Below, piece after piece: positions 49,927-59,002 of a stretch of DNA of 64,000 bases. The stretch is from an uncultured Pelagibacteraceae bacterium (GTDB lineage: Bacteria > Pseudomonadota > Alphaproteobacteria > Pelagibacterales > Pelagibacteraceae): positions 121,460 to 185,459 of the forward strand of contig CACISK010000003.1 in assembly GCA_902589315.1 (NCBI GenBank). Direction: 5' to 3'. The notes beneath the pieces are model-generated. The model worked only from the letters and a program-made list of their open reading frames with translations, made no database searches and was not told the origin of the DNA. Made by a program: the position numbers and the translations under genes. The number at the start of each line of letters is the position of its first letter. Position 1 is the stretch's first letter.

Positions 49927-51128
49927 GGAGAAGGACCTGTTGGAATATCGATTTTTAGACCTCTTACAATTTCATTTTTAAAGTCATACATTGGCAAGGT
50001 GCATATTTCACCTTTATGAATTTTATTATCACTACAATTTACGTCCACTATTAATCCAGGTTTATGTTTTGTAGAATTCATTAAAACTATTCCAACACCA
50101 CATTTTTGAAAAGGCGACCAAGTACTTGATGTAATTTTTCCAATTATTTCATTATTGAATTTTATGTAAGTTCCTTTTAAACCTGTTCCATTTTCTACCC
50201 GTATTCCCCAACATCTTTTTTCTTTATCAGCAGTCATCAATGCCGCTTTTCCAATAAAATAATTTTTTTTTAAATCGACATATTTACCTAAACCAACATC
50301 ATATGGATTTGTTTCATGATTAAAGTCTTGTCCAGCTGATAATAATCCAGATTCTATTCTTTTACATCTGAAACCAGGGGTACCTGTGAGTATCATTCCC
50401 ATTTTTTTTCCTTCTTCAAGAATGTAATCTCCAACTTTTTCAGTATTATTATTTTTTCTAAAATAAATTTCCCAACCAAGTTCATTACTAAATCCTGATC
50501 TACTTATGATTACTTTTTCATTTAGTATAGTAACTTCTTTCCAATCAAAATATTTCCAATTATCAGGAAAAGTCTCTTTACTTAAAACTTTTAAAAGATC
50601 CATAGATTTTGGCCCCTGAATTTGACTAACCCAAACATCTGGGTCAGAAATTTTTACATTAAGATTATCAGTGTGAGCTTTGTACCATGAAAAAAGATCT
50701 CCATCAGCTTGAACAAACCAAAATTTATTTTCTTCAAGTCTTAGCAAAACTCCATCTGTCAGCATACCTCCATCATTGTAACAAGCAAATTGGTATGAGC
50801 ATCTTCCTACTTTTACTTTTGAGATATCTCTTGTGAATATTTTTTGTAAAAGTTTTTCTGCATCAGGACCAGATATTTCATATGGATGTTCACCAGTATG
50901 ACGAAAAATTACCTCTTGTCTTACTTTCCAATACATTTCATCAGCAGTAGCATGTGAAAGTACTTCTGGATTTAATCTTCCTGCATAAAATGAATACTCA
51001 GGATCATAGGGAAGTTCTTGATATGCTAGAGGATGTATCCCGACAGTTCGCGCAAGCTCAACAACTTTATTATCATTGGATTTTAAAGGTTTTACAGAAA
51101 ATCTGACTTTGTTTAATTCGTTTTGCAT
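49905..51128 (-). CDS. GcvT-family tetrahydrofolate-dependent methyltransferase
   Basis: A 407-residue aminomethyltransferase-fold protein, second in this operon's set. FRHTGEHPYEISGPDAEKLLQKIFTRDISKVKVGRCSYQFACYNDGGMLTDGVLLRL, SQIQGPKSMDLL, SRSGFSNELGWEIYF and RIESGLLSAGQDF are the GcvT landmarks. It differs clearly from the DmdA-like protein at 44833 and has a longer N-terminal segment (about 60 residues, YSFYAGRLNPEVL). It probably demethylates an N- or S-methyl compound with folate as acceptor. First gene of the minus-strand operon, divergent from the Dpp-type binding protein across 141 bases. Confidence 0.82.
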   Translation of the reverse strand: MQNELNKVRFSVKPLKSNDNKVVELARTVGIHPLAYQELPYDPEYSFYAGRLNPEVLSHATADEMYWKVRQEVIFRHTGEHPYEISGPDAEKLLQKIFTRDISKVKVGRCSYQFACYNDGGMLTDGVLLRLEENKFWFVQADGDLFSWYKAHTDNLNVKISDPDVWVSQIQGPKSMDLLKVLSKETFPDNWKYFDWKEVTILNEKVIISRSGFSNELGWEIYFRKNNNTEKVGDYILEEGKKMGMILTGTPGFRCKRIESGLLSAGQDFNHETNPYDVGLGKYVDLKKNYFIGKAALMTADKEKRCWGIRVENGTGLKGTYIKFNNEIIGKITSSTWSPFQKCGVGIVLMNSTKHKPGLIVDVNCSDNKIHKGEICTLPMYDFKNEIVRGLKIDIPTGPSPWSGIKK

Positions 51129-51202
51129 TTATAAATTTAGAAAAAGTGTATATTAATTAAAATATCTATTCAATTAGTAGATGAATCACTACATTTTGCA
51201 TG

Positions 51203-51230
51203 TTGTTATCTAGTTCTGGAATTGTTATCT
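51203..51230. promoter_or_regulatory. Direct repeat between divergent gcvT-family and dppA-type genes
   Basis: TTGTTATCT occurs at 51203-51211 and again at 51222-51230, 19 bases apart from start to start, close to two helical turns. The gap is the intergenic region that must hold both divergent promoters. This could be a paired operator; it may also be chance. Confidence 0.2.
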
Positions 51231-51269
51231 TTTTGATTATTTAAACAACGAAAGAAAAAGAGGGAACTT

Positions 51270-52757
51270 ATGAAATACATACTTAAAGTTTTTTCAGCGA
51301 CTTTTATGTCACTGATATTATCTTTTTCTATTGCCAATGCATCAAGTGGAGTATTTAAAGTATCACATGATCTTGGATTTGGAAAAGATACTAACTTAGA
51401 TGCCATAACAAAAGGGCGTTTATTTCAAGTTGTCATCAAAACACAAAATAGATTAGTAAGACCTGATATGAACGGTGTTCCATCACCTTCATTATCAACA
51501 GATTGGAGCGCTAATTCTGATGCAACTGAATGGACATTTAATTTAAGAAAAGGAATATATTTTCATGATGGATCAGCATTTGATGCTCCAGATGTAAAAT
51601 ATTCTCTAATGAGAGCTAAAGATCCTGATATCGGATCTCCAGTTAGAAAAAGTTTAAATGTAGTTGAAGATATTGAGGTAGTTGATCAGCATACAGTTAA
51701 AATGAAGTTATCAACTTCATTTGCTGACTTTCCGTTATTATTAACTGACTACAGATTAAGAATGATACCTGAAGGATCAGGAGATACTATAGGACAAACC
51801 GGAGTTGGTACTGGACCATTCATGGTTGATAAATTTGATCCAGAAGGAACTACAATTCTAAAAGCTAACCCAGAATATTGGGAAGGTGCACCAGGAGTTG
51901 CAGAAGTTCATGTCATTGCGATCCCAGATGCTCAAGCAAGAATTCAAGCTCTTTTAACTGGTCAAATTGATATGAATAGATATGTACCTTTCAATCAAAA
52001 AAAGATATTTGACAGTAATTCTAAATTTACAACAACTGTAATTCCAACTGGAAACTGGAGAGGTGTGGTTATGAGAACTGATACTGCTCCATTCGATAAT
52101 CCTAAAGTAAGAAAAGCTTTTAGGTTAGCAGTTGATAGACAAGAACTTGTAGACTTAGTGATGGGTGGTGCAGCAACTGTATCTTGTGATACACCTGTAA
52201 TGCCTTCTGATCAATATCGTTTACAAATGGATTGTCCTCAAAATATCAGTAAAGCAAAAAATTTACTAAGAGAAGCAGGATTTCCAAATGGAATTGAATT
52301 GACTGTTTACCCAGCGACTTTAGAACCAACTTGGCCTACGATTGCAGAAGTTGTTCAGCAACAAGTTGCAAAAGCAGGAATTAAAGTTAATATTGAGATG
52401 GTACCATCTAAAGGTTATTGGAATGAAGTCTGGATGAAAAAGCCAGTTTCAATGACACGTTGGAACCAAAGACCAGCAGACACAATCTTACATGAAGCAT
52501 ATCATAGTGGAGCAAAATGGAATGAGTCTTATTTCAAAAATGCTGACTTTGATAAAAATTTAGCTGATGCTAGAAGTGAGTTGGATTTCAATAAAAGAAA
52601 AAAAGCATATCAAAATGCTCAAATGACTTTATGGGAACAAAGTGGAACAATGATCCCATACCACGTATCTAGACTAGTAGTAACTTCATCAAAAGTTAAA
52701 AACCTTGATGCTGTAGATCACTTTTCTATACAGTGGCACAAAGTTAAAGTTGACTAA
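51270..52757 (+). CDS. Dpp/Opp-type ABC transporter substrate-binding protein
   Basis: A 495-residue periplasmic protein (SBP_bac_5 family) with a signal peptide ending IANA|S near residue 25. WTFNLRKGIYFHDGSAFDAPDVKYSL is the standard motif, followed by GTGPFMVDKFDPEGTTILKANPEYW and NPKVRKAFRLAVDRQEL. The family carries peptides, opines, nickel and small osmolytes, so the ligand is open. A strong GAGGGAA ribosome binding site precedes the ATG. The gene is divergent from the seven-gene minus-strand operon, and its ligand is a candidate substrate of that operon. Confidence 0.9.
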   Translation: MKYILKVFSATFMSLILSFSIANASSGVFKVSHDLGFGKDTNLDAITKGRLFQVVIKTQNRLVRPDMNGVPSPSLSTDWSANSDATEWTFNLRKGIYFHDGSAFDAPDVKYSLMRAKDPDIGSPVRKSLNVVEDIEVVDQHTVKMKLSTSFADFPLLLTDYRLRMIPEGSGDTIGQTGVGTGPFMVDKFDPEGTTILKANPEYWEGAPGVAEVHVIAIPDAQARIQALLTGQIDMNRYVPFNQKKIFDSNSKFTTTVIPTGNWRGVVMRTDTAPFDNPKVRKAFRLAVDRQELVDLVMGGAATVSCDTPVMPSDQYRLQMDCPQNISKAKNLLREAGFPNGIELTVYPATLEPTWPTIAEVVQQQVAKAGIKVNIEMVPSKGYWNEVWMKKPVSMTRWNQRPADTILHEAYHSGAKWNESYFKNADFDKNLADARSELDFNKRKKAYQNAQMTLWEQSGTMIPYHVSRLVVTSSKVKNLDAVDHFSIQWHKVKVD

Positions 52758-52769
52758 AAGTATTTAGAT

Positions 52770-52800
52770 AAAGGCCGCATATAAGCGGCCTTTATTTTAT
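52770..52800 (+). terminator. Intercistronic terminator after the Dpp-type binding protein
   Basis: A 9-bp stem, AAAGGCCGC (52770-52778) with GCGGCCTTT (52785-52793), has a 6-base loop and is followed by ATTTTAT. It lies between the binding-protein gene and the permease genes, as at potD-potB. Confidence 0.85.
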
Positions 52801-52842
52801 TTCTATTTAATTTATTTTTGTTAAAAAGTTCTAGTTAATCTT

Positions 52843-53799
52843 ATGCTTTTATTAATTTTAAAAAGAATTGGACTAGGGCTTATCACTTTATTTATAGTTT
52901 CATTGATTACATTTGTAGGTGTTGAAGTTTTACCTGGGGATGCATGCACAACATATTTAGAAAGAGAAGCTTATGGAGCAGCTCTTGATGCTTGCATAAA
53001 AAGACTTGGTCTAGATGTTCCTGCTTATGAAAGATACTTAGACTGGGCATCAAATGTTATAAGAGGTGATTTTGGTTACTCTTTAAGTGGAGAAATGCCA
53101 ATTAATGAAGTACTAGGTCCAAGAGTTAAAAACTCTTTAGTTTTAGCCTCTGTTTCAATACTTATAGGAATTCCTTTAGCAATCGTATTAGGAATAATAA
53201 CTGCTCTTTGGAGAGATAAGCTCCCGGATATTATGATCTCTACTATCACAATTTTTTCAATGACTATTCCTGAGTTTATTAGTGCTACTTTGCTTATTTT
53301 AATTGTTGCAATTTGGCTTGGTTGGCTACCAGGCATTGTGATTATACCATCAGATGCAACTTTTTATGAATTACTCTCAAATATAATTTTACCTGTTGTT
53401 GCAATTTCAATGATTATGACTGCGCACATGGCAAGAATGGTACGTTCAAGTGTAATTCAAGTAATGGCTAGTGATTATGTACAAATGGCAATTTTAAAAG
53501 GTGTTCCATATTGGAAAATGGTATTTAAACATGTATTGCCAAATGCATTATTACCAGCAATAAATGTAGTAGCGTTAACAATTGCTTGGTTGTTAGGCGG
53601 TGTTGTTGTTACAGAAGTTGTCTTTAATTATCCGGGTTTAGGCAGATTGGTAATTGAGTCTATATCAAATAGAGATTTACCTGTTGTTCAAGCATTAGCA
53701 ATAATATTAGCATCTATCTATGTGGGAATAAATTTAATAGCAGATTTAATGACACTTATGCTTAATCCAAGATTAAAAAGTTTACAGATAAGAAAATAA
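52843..53799 (+). CDS. dppB: Dpp/Opp-type ABC transporter permease, DppB-like
   Basis: A 318-residue permease with the DppB N-terminus (ILKRIGLGLITLFIVSLITFVGVEVLPGD), the WASNVIRGDFGYSLSGE periplasmic loop, and the coupling loop (YVQMAILKGVPYWKMVFKHVLPNALLPAIN). VVTEVVFNYPGLGRLVIESISNRDLPVVQ is the family's C-terminal motif. The periplasmic loop with two Cys (CTTYLEREAYGAALDAC) is somewhat unusual. It is 85 bases after the binding protein gene, with the terminator between, and 1 base before dppC. Confidence 0.92.
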   Translation: MLLLILKRIGLGLITLFIVSLITFVGVEVLPGDACTTYLEREAYGAALDACIKRLGLDVPAYERYLDWASNVIRGDFGYSLSGEMPINEVLGPRVKNSLVLASVSILIGIPLAIVLGIITALWRDKLPDIMISTITIFSMTIPEFISATLLILIVAIWLGWLPGIVIIPSDATFYELLSNIILPVVAISMIMTAHMARMVRSSVIQVMASDYVQMAILKGVPYWKMVFKHVLPNALLPAINVVALTIAWLLGGVVVTEVVFNYPGLGRLVIESISNRDLPVVQALAIILASIYVGINLIADLMTLMLNPRLKSLQIRK

Positions 53800-53800
53800 T

Positions 53801-54694
53801 ATGGAGAGTAATTTAATTACAGAAAATAAACAAAAAAATAAGCTAGAAAAGGCTTTTGAGATTTTAAAAACTATGGCCTCCAAGCCTTCTGGATTAATTG
53901 GACTTACAATTGTTTTATTTCATGTAGTCTTAGCATTAATAAGCCCTTACATTGCACCATACGATTACAAAGCAATTAGCCCAAATACCATGTTACTTGC
54001 ACCTTCGGCAGAGCATTGGTTTGGAACAGATAGCTTGGGTAGAGATGTTTTCACAAGAACAATACTTGGAGGGAGAACAGCTCTTACTGTAACTTTCTTT
54101 GGATCACTTATAGCTCTTCTGTGGGGAGGATTACTTGGAATTTTTTGTGGTTTAGTTGGAGGTAAAATTGACGATGTTGTAATGAGAGTTGTTGATGCAT
54201 TTCTTTCTATTCCTTGGATACTTGCAATGCTATTAATTGTTTCTCTTTTAGGAACATCAACAGAGGTTTTAATTCCTGCACTAGGTTTTTTTTATGGTAA
54301 AGGAATAGTAAGAGTTGCTAGAGCTGCTACTCACGATGTTATTGCTAAAGACTTTATAATTTCAGCTAGAGCTCGAGGTCATAGCAATTTGTCTATTATA
54401 TGGAATGAAATTATTCCAAATGTTAGAGACGCTATATTAGTAGAAGGAGCAATGAGATGGTCTTGGATGTTATTAGGATTTAGCTCATTGTCATTTTTAG
54501 GTTTTGGTGTAAGTCCTCCAACACCCGATTGGGGCTTAATGATCTCCAATGCCAGAGGATTGATGTCGTTTGCATATTGGTCTGTAATTGCTCCGATAGT
54601 AGGATTAAGTTCATTAATAATTGGAATAAATTTAACGGCTGATGCATTTGCAAAAGCTTTAGGAATTGATCGTTCAACAAAGGCACCTGTTTAA
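53801..54694 (+). CDS. dppC: Dpp/Opp-type ABC transporter permease, DppC-like
   Basis: A 297-residue permease. A cytoplasmic N-terminal tail of about 35 residues precedes the first helix, then HWFGTDSLGRDVFTRTILGGRTAL, the DppC motif, and the coupling loop DFIISARARGHSNLSIIWNEIIPNVRDAILVEG. PTPDWGLMISNARGLM is also typical. It runs directly into the ATPase gene with no gap. Membrane pairing with DppB forms the channel. Confidence 0.92.
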   Translation: MESNLITENKQKNKLEKAFEILKTMASKPSGLIGLTIVLFHVVLALISPYIAPYDYKAISPNTMLLAPSAEHWFGTDSLGRDVFTRTILGGRTALTVTFFGSLIALLWGGLLGIFCGLVGGKIDDVVMRVVDAFLSIPWILAMLLIVSLLGTSTEVLIPALGFFYGKGIVRVARAATHDVIAKDFIISARARGHSNLSIIWNEIIPNVRDAILVEGAMRWSWMLLGFSSLSFLGFGVSPPTPDWGLMISNARGLMSFAYWSVIAPIVGLSSLIIGINLTADAFAKALGIDRSTKAPV

Positions 54695-56722
54695 ATGAAT
54701 GAAATAATTGAAAGCGTTAAAAATTTATCAATTGGATTTAGCAGTCAGAAGGGCAAACAAATTTCAATACTCAGAAATGTTTCAACCAATATAAAAAAAG
54801 GAGAGACTGTAGGGATCGTGGGGGAGTCAGGTTCTGGAAAAAGCACATTAGCACTTGCTATGATGGGCTATATAAAACAAGGCTTATTTCCTCTTAAGGG
54901 TGAATGCCTCTTTAAATCTGAGGATTTATTGAAAATGAGCAGTAGACAGCTGGAAAAAATTAGAGGTAGAAAAATAGCTATGATACCTCAAAATGCAGGA
55001 CAAGCTTTAACACCGAATTTAAAAATTGGATACCAAATTGATGAAGCATTAAGATTACATACAGATCTAAAAAAAACAGAGAGAGATAAAAAAATTTCAG
55101 AGTTACTGAATAAAGTTAGACTTCCTTCACCTGAAACTATGGCTTTTCGTTATCCACACGAGCTTTCTGGAGGGCAGCAACAGAGAGTGGCCGTTGCAAT
55201 GGCATTGGCTGGCAAACCAGATTTACTTTTATTAGATGAACCAACAACTGGATTAGATGTTACAACACAAGCACATGTATTAGAACTATTAAGATTTATA
55301 GCAAAAGATACCGGAACATCTATGATCTATGTTAGTCATGACCTTGGAGCTATAGCACAAGTCAGTGATAGAATAGTTGTAATGTATGCGGGAGAAATTG
55401 TTTTAGAAGGACCAGCAAGAAAAATATTAAAAGAACCTATTCATCCTTATACTTATGGATTGTTAAAATCGATACCTAAACTTTCACTAGATGGACTTCC
55501 AGCTTCTATGCCAGGAAGCCAACCTCAACCTGGAAGCATAAATGAAGGTTGTAGTTTTTATGATAGATGTAACTTAGCAACTGATCATTGTAAAAAAAAT
55601 TCACCAGATCTAGAACATATTAAAGAATTAGATACAAAGGTAAGATGTTTCAATCATAAAGAATTAATAAACAAAAATAATAATTTACAAACTTCAATAA
55701 CAAAAAAATCAAATAATAGTGAAGCAATTGAAGTTTTAAAATTAAAGGATGTTTCAATAAGTTATGCAAAGCAGAAATTTTTTGATCAATTATTAAACAA
55801 AATCTCTGATCAAAACCCAACAGTTAAAGATATAAATATAGATATAAAAAAAGGAGAGACTATTGCCCTAGTTGGAGAATCTGGAAGTGGCAAGTCTACT
55901 ATCCTAAAATCAATTGCTGGGTTACTCAAAACAAAAGATGGTCAAATTAAATTTGAAAATGATCGTATATTATCTTCTGATTTAAAAATGAGAAATCCAA
56001 ATGATCTTCGAGCAATACAACTTATATTTCAAAATCCAGACGAGTCATTAAATCCCAACCACACAGTTGAGCAAATACTTTCTCAACCTTTAAAGTTGTA
56101 TTTTAATTTATCAGGAGAAGAATTAAAAAAAAATATTATCGATCTACTAAAAAAAGTTAGGTTAGGAAAGTTTTATATGTCAAGATACCCTAGACAATTA
56201 TCAGGTGGTGAGAAACAAAGAGTTGCAGTTGCAAGAGCATTTGCTGCTAAGCCGGATATAATTTTGTGCGATGAGGTTACATCAGCTTTAGATGTTTCGG
56301 TTCAAGCAGCTGTTTTAAACTTATTACAACAATTGAAAGAAGATCTAGGAACAACTTACGTATTTGTTTCTCATGATTTGGCTGTTGTTAGAGCAATTAG
56401 TGATAGAGTTGCAGTTTTATATCAAGGAAGATTATGTGAAATTGGTCCTTCTCAAAATGTCTACAAATTTCCATCACATCCTTATACCGAAGTATTATTA
56501 GGTGCTGTTTTGGAACCAGATCCAGATATAAAACCAAAATTAGTAGCCGAGGATATAGTAGAGGAAAAACCCCCTGAAAAAGGCTGTTCTTTTCAAGGAA
56601 GATGCCCCAGGAAAATAGGTGATATTTGTAATTCAGAGGTTCCACCATGGCAAATAGGTGAAAATGGTAACGCTATTAGATGTCATATTAATATTGAAGA
56701 ATTAGCAAGTTTACAGCAGTAG
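54695..56722 (+). CDS. Fused Dpp/Opp-type ABC transporter ATPase (DppD-DppF fusion)
   Basis: A 675-residue protein with two complete nucleotide-binding domains. Domain 1 has Walker A (GESGSGKST) at 43-51, signature LSGGQQQRVAVAMALA and Walker B (LLLLDEPTTGLD). Domain 2 has Walker A at 394-402, LSGGEKQRVAVARAFA and Walker B (IILCDEVTSALD). Each half ends in the oligopeptide-transporter Cys motif (GCSFYDRC and GCSFQGRCP) that may hold an Fe-S cluster. Fusions of DppD and DppF are known elsewhere. It completes the importer with dppA-type, dppB and dppC genes. Confidence 0.92.
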   Translation: MNEIIESVKNLSIGFSSQKGKQISILRNVSTNIKKGETVGIVGESGSGKSTLALAMMGYIKQGLFPLKGECLFKSEDLLKMSSRQLEKIRGRKIAMIPQNAGQALTPNLKIGYQIDEALRLHTDLKKTERDKKISELLNKVRLPSPETMAFRYPHELSGGQQQRVAVAMALAGKPDLLLLDEPTTGLDVTTQAHVLELLRFIAKDTGTSMIYVSHDLGAIAQVSDRIVVMYAGEIVLEGPARKILKEPIHPYTYGLLKSIPKLSLDGLPASMPGSQPQPGSINEGCSFYDRCNLATDHCKKNSPDLEHIKELDTKVRCFNHKELINKNNNLQTSITKKSNNSEAIEVLKLKDVSISYAKQKFFDQLLNKISDQNPTVKDINIDIKKGETIALVGESGSGKSTILKSIAGLLKTKDGQIKFENDRILSSDLKMRNPNDLRAIQLIFQNPDESLNPNHTVEQILSQPLKLYFNLSGEELKKNIIDLLKKVRLGKFYMSRYPRQLSGGEKQRVAVARAFAAKPDIILCDEVTSALDVSVQAAVLNLLQQLKEDLGTTYVFVSHDLAVVRAISDRVAVLYQGRLCEIGPSQNVYKFPSHPYTEVLLGAVLEPDPDIKPKLVAEDIVEEKPPEKGCSFQGRCPRKIGDICNSEVPPWQIGENGNAIRCHINIEELASLQQ

Positions 56723-56779
56723 TTATGACATTTATTTTATTTCCTACTCAGTCTCAATTTAATATAAGAAATCTTCTTT

Positions 56780-59002
56780 ATGAAAATAAATAATGTTGTT
56801 GTAATTGGTTCTGGAACAATGGGCAGCGGTATAGCTGCACATTTGTGTAACGCAAATGTTCCTGTCACTTTGTTGGATTTAACTACAGAAATTAGTCAAA
56901 AGGCTAAAGAGAGAATAGGAAAATCTAGACCTCCTTTATTAATAGATAAATCAAAATTAGATAATATACATGTGGGAAACATTGAAGAAAACTTTGATGT
57001 AGTTTCGAATGCAGATTGGATTGTAGAAGCTGTTGTAGAAAGAATAGATATAAAACATAATATTTACGAAAAAATTTTTAAACATAGAAAAAAAGAGTCT
57101 GTTGTTTCATCTAATACCTCATCTATTCCAATAAGTGTTCTATCAGAAAAATTATCTGATCAAGACAAAAAGGATTTTTGCATAACTCACTTCTTTAATC
57201 CTGTTAGATACATGGATTTACTTGAAATAGTAAAAAGTAATGAAAGTGATTTAGATAAAGTTAAACTTTTAAAAGACTTTTGTGAAATAGACTTAGGTAA
57301 AGGTGCAATTATCTGTAACGACACTCCAGGATTTTTAGGTAATAGAATTGGAGTTTACGCAATGCAAATTGCAATGACCGAAGCAATTAATATGAAACTT
57401 AGTGTAGAAGAAGCTGATGCTGTATTTGGCAGACCAATGGGTATACCTAAAACTGGAGTATTTGGATTGTATGACCTAATTGGTATTGATTTAATGGCAG
57501 ATGTATTGAAAAGTTTTATTAAAGAATTACCTGAAAGTGATCCATTTCAACCTGTAGCAAGAGAAATGCCACTTGTAAAAAAATTAATAGAGACCGGATA
57601 TACTGGTCGAAAAGGAAAAGGTGGATTTTATAGAATGAATAAAGAGGGTGGTAAGAAAATTTTAGAGGCCATCAATCTTGAAACTGGGGAATATTCTCCT
57701 TCAAAAAAAATAGATATTAAATCTGAAAAAGTTGATTTAAAAAAATTAATTAATCGTGGAGATAAATATGGGGATTATGCTTGGTCAGTAATTTCTAAAA
57801 TAATAAAATATTCTTCTTCATTAGTTCCAGGTATTACAGATAAATTTAACGACATTGATGAAGCAATGAGACTTGGCTTCAATTGGTCTAGAGGGCCTTT
57901 TGAAATGTTAAAAGAAATTGGAGTAAATAATTTTTTTGAAAAAATTGATAATTTTGAAGGAAATAAATTTTTAGAAAATTTGTCAAAATCCAAAGATGAA
58001 AATTTTTATGGTGAAAGACAACAATATACTGAAATTGAAACTTTAGGAAAAATTAAACCAAGAGCCCTTAAACTTGATAAAAATAATTCTGCTGAAATTT
58101 ACAGATTTCCTGAATTTAACATTGTCGAATTTACAACTAAAGCAAACGCTTTGGATTATGACTCAATGGACTCTTTAAAAAACGCTACAGACAAACCATT
58201 GATAATTATTAATGAAAGTATGCAGTTTTCTGCTGGTGTTAATTTAACATATACTATGAATTTTGCAGATAAAGGTGACTTTAAATCAATAGAAAAATTT
58301 GTCGGTTATTTTCAAGAAACATGCAAACACTTAAAATACTCAAAATTTCCAGTAGTTTCAGCACCATCAGGTCTTACACTTGGAGGGGGTTTTGAAGTTT
58401 TAGTTCAAAGTAACTTTGTTGCTTCGCATACAAATATTGTAGTTGGATTAGTTGAAACATTGGTTGGTTTAGTTCCAGCTGGAGGAGGATGTAAAGAAAT
58501 GTTATGGAGATGGTCTCAAACAGACGAGGCAAAAAATGATCCAGATTTTGCACCTTTAAAAGTTTTTGATATCATTGGTTATGCAAAAACTGCAACATCT
58601 CCAGTAGAAGCTGAACCTCTAAAGTATTTAATCCCTGAAAATAAAAAAATTATGAGCAGAAATAGCTTATTAAACGAAGCTAGAAAAATTTTGGATCAAA
58701 ATAAAGAATTTACTCCTCCAAAAGAATGCACATTTAATTTATCTGGCAAATCTTTAAAAGACAAAATGGTTGGTATGTTAGAAAAACTGTATAACGATAA
58801 AATTATATTAGATCATGGAATGATGGTTGGAACAGAGCTAGCAAATGTTTTAAGTGGTGGTGATACAACTATAGATAAAACGCTTACAGAAGATCAGTTG
58901 TTAAAATTAGAGTTAGATGCTTTCATGAAATTAATCGAGACAAGTAAAACCCAAGATAGAATTAAACACACATTATCAACTGGAAAACCTCTATTTAACT
59001 AA
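56780..59002 (+). CDS. 3-hydroxyacyl-CoA dehydrogenase / enoyl-CoA hydratase fusion (FadN-type order)
   Basis: A 740-residue bifunctional enzyme. The NAD-binding domain is first (GSGTMGSGIAAHLC at residues 10-23, with the ITHFFNPVRYMDLLEIV His motif), then two HAD C-terminal domains (about 190-300 and 340-410). The crotonase-like domain comes last (about 440-640, LTLGGGFEVLVQSNFV and LVPAGGGCKEM). This dehydrogenase-then-hydratase order is that of FadN, the reverse of FadB. It would convert an enoyl-CoA to a 3-ketoacyl-CoA for the thiolase at 43685. It starts 57 bases after the ABC ATPase and overlaps the cyclophilin gene 3' end by 12 bases. Confidence 0.88.
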   Translation: MKINNVVVIGSGTMGSGIAAHLCNANVPVTLLDLTTEISQKAKERIGKSRPPLLIDKSKLDNIHVGNIEENFDVVSNADWIVEAVVERIDIKHNIYEKIFKHRKKESVVSSNTSSIPISVLSEKLSDQDKKDFCITHFFNPVRYMDLLEIVKSNESDLDKVKLLKDFCEIDLGKGAIICNDTPGFLGNRIGVYAMQIAMTEAINMKLSVEEADAVFGRPMGIPKTGVFGLYDLIGIDLMADVLKSFIKELPESDPFQPVAREMPLVKKLIETGYTGRKGKGGFYRMNKEGGKKILEAINLETGEYSPSKKIDIKSEKVDLKKLINRGDKYGDYAWSVISKIIKYSSSLVPGITDKFNDIDEAMRLGFNWSRGPFEMLKEIGVNNFFEKIDNFEGNKFLENLSKSKDENFYGERQQYTEIETLGKIKPRALKLDKNNSAEIYRFPEFNIVEFTTKANALDYDSMDSLKNATDKPLIIINESMQFSAGVNLTYTMNFADKGDFKSIEKFVGYFQETCKHLKYSKFPVVSAPSGLTLGGGFEVLVQSNFVASHTNIVVGLVETLVGLVPAGGGCKEMLWRWSQTDEAKNDPDFAPLKVFDIIGYAKTATSPVEAEPLKYLIPENKKIMSRNSLLNEARKILDQNKEFTPPKECTFNLSGKSLKDKMVGMLEKLYNDKIILDHGMMVGTELANVLSGGDTTIDKTLTEDQLLKLELDAFMKLIETSKTQDRIKHTLSTGKPLFN

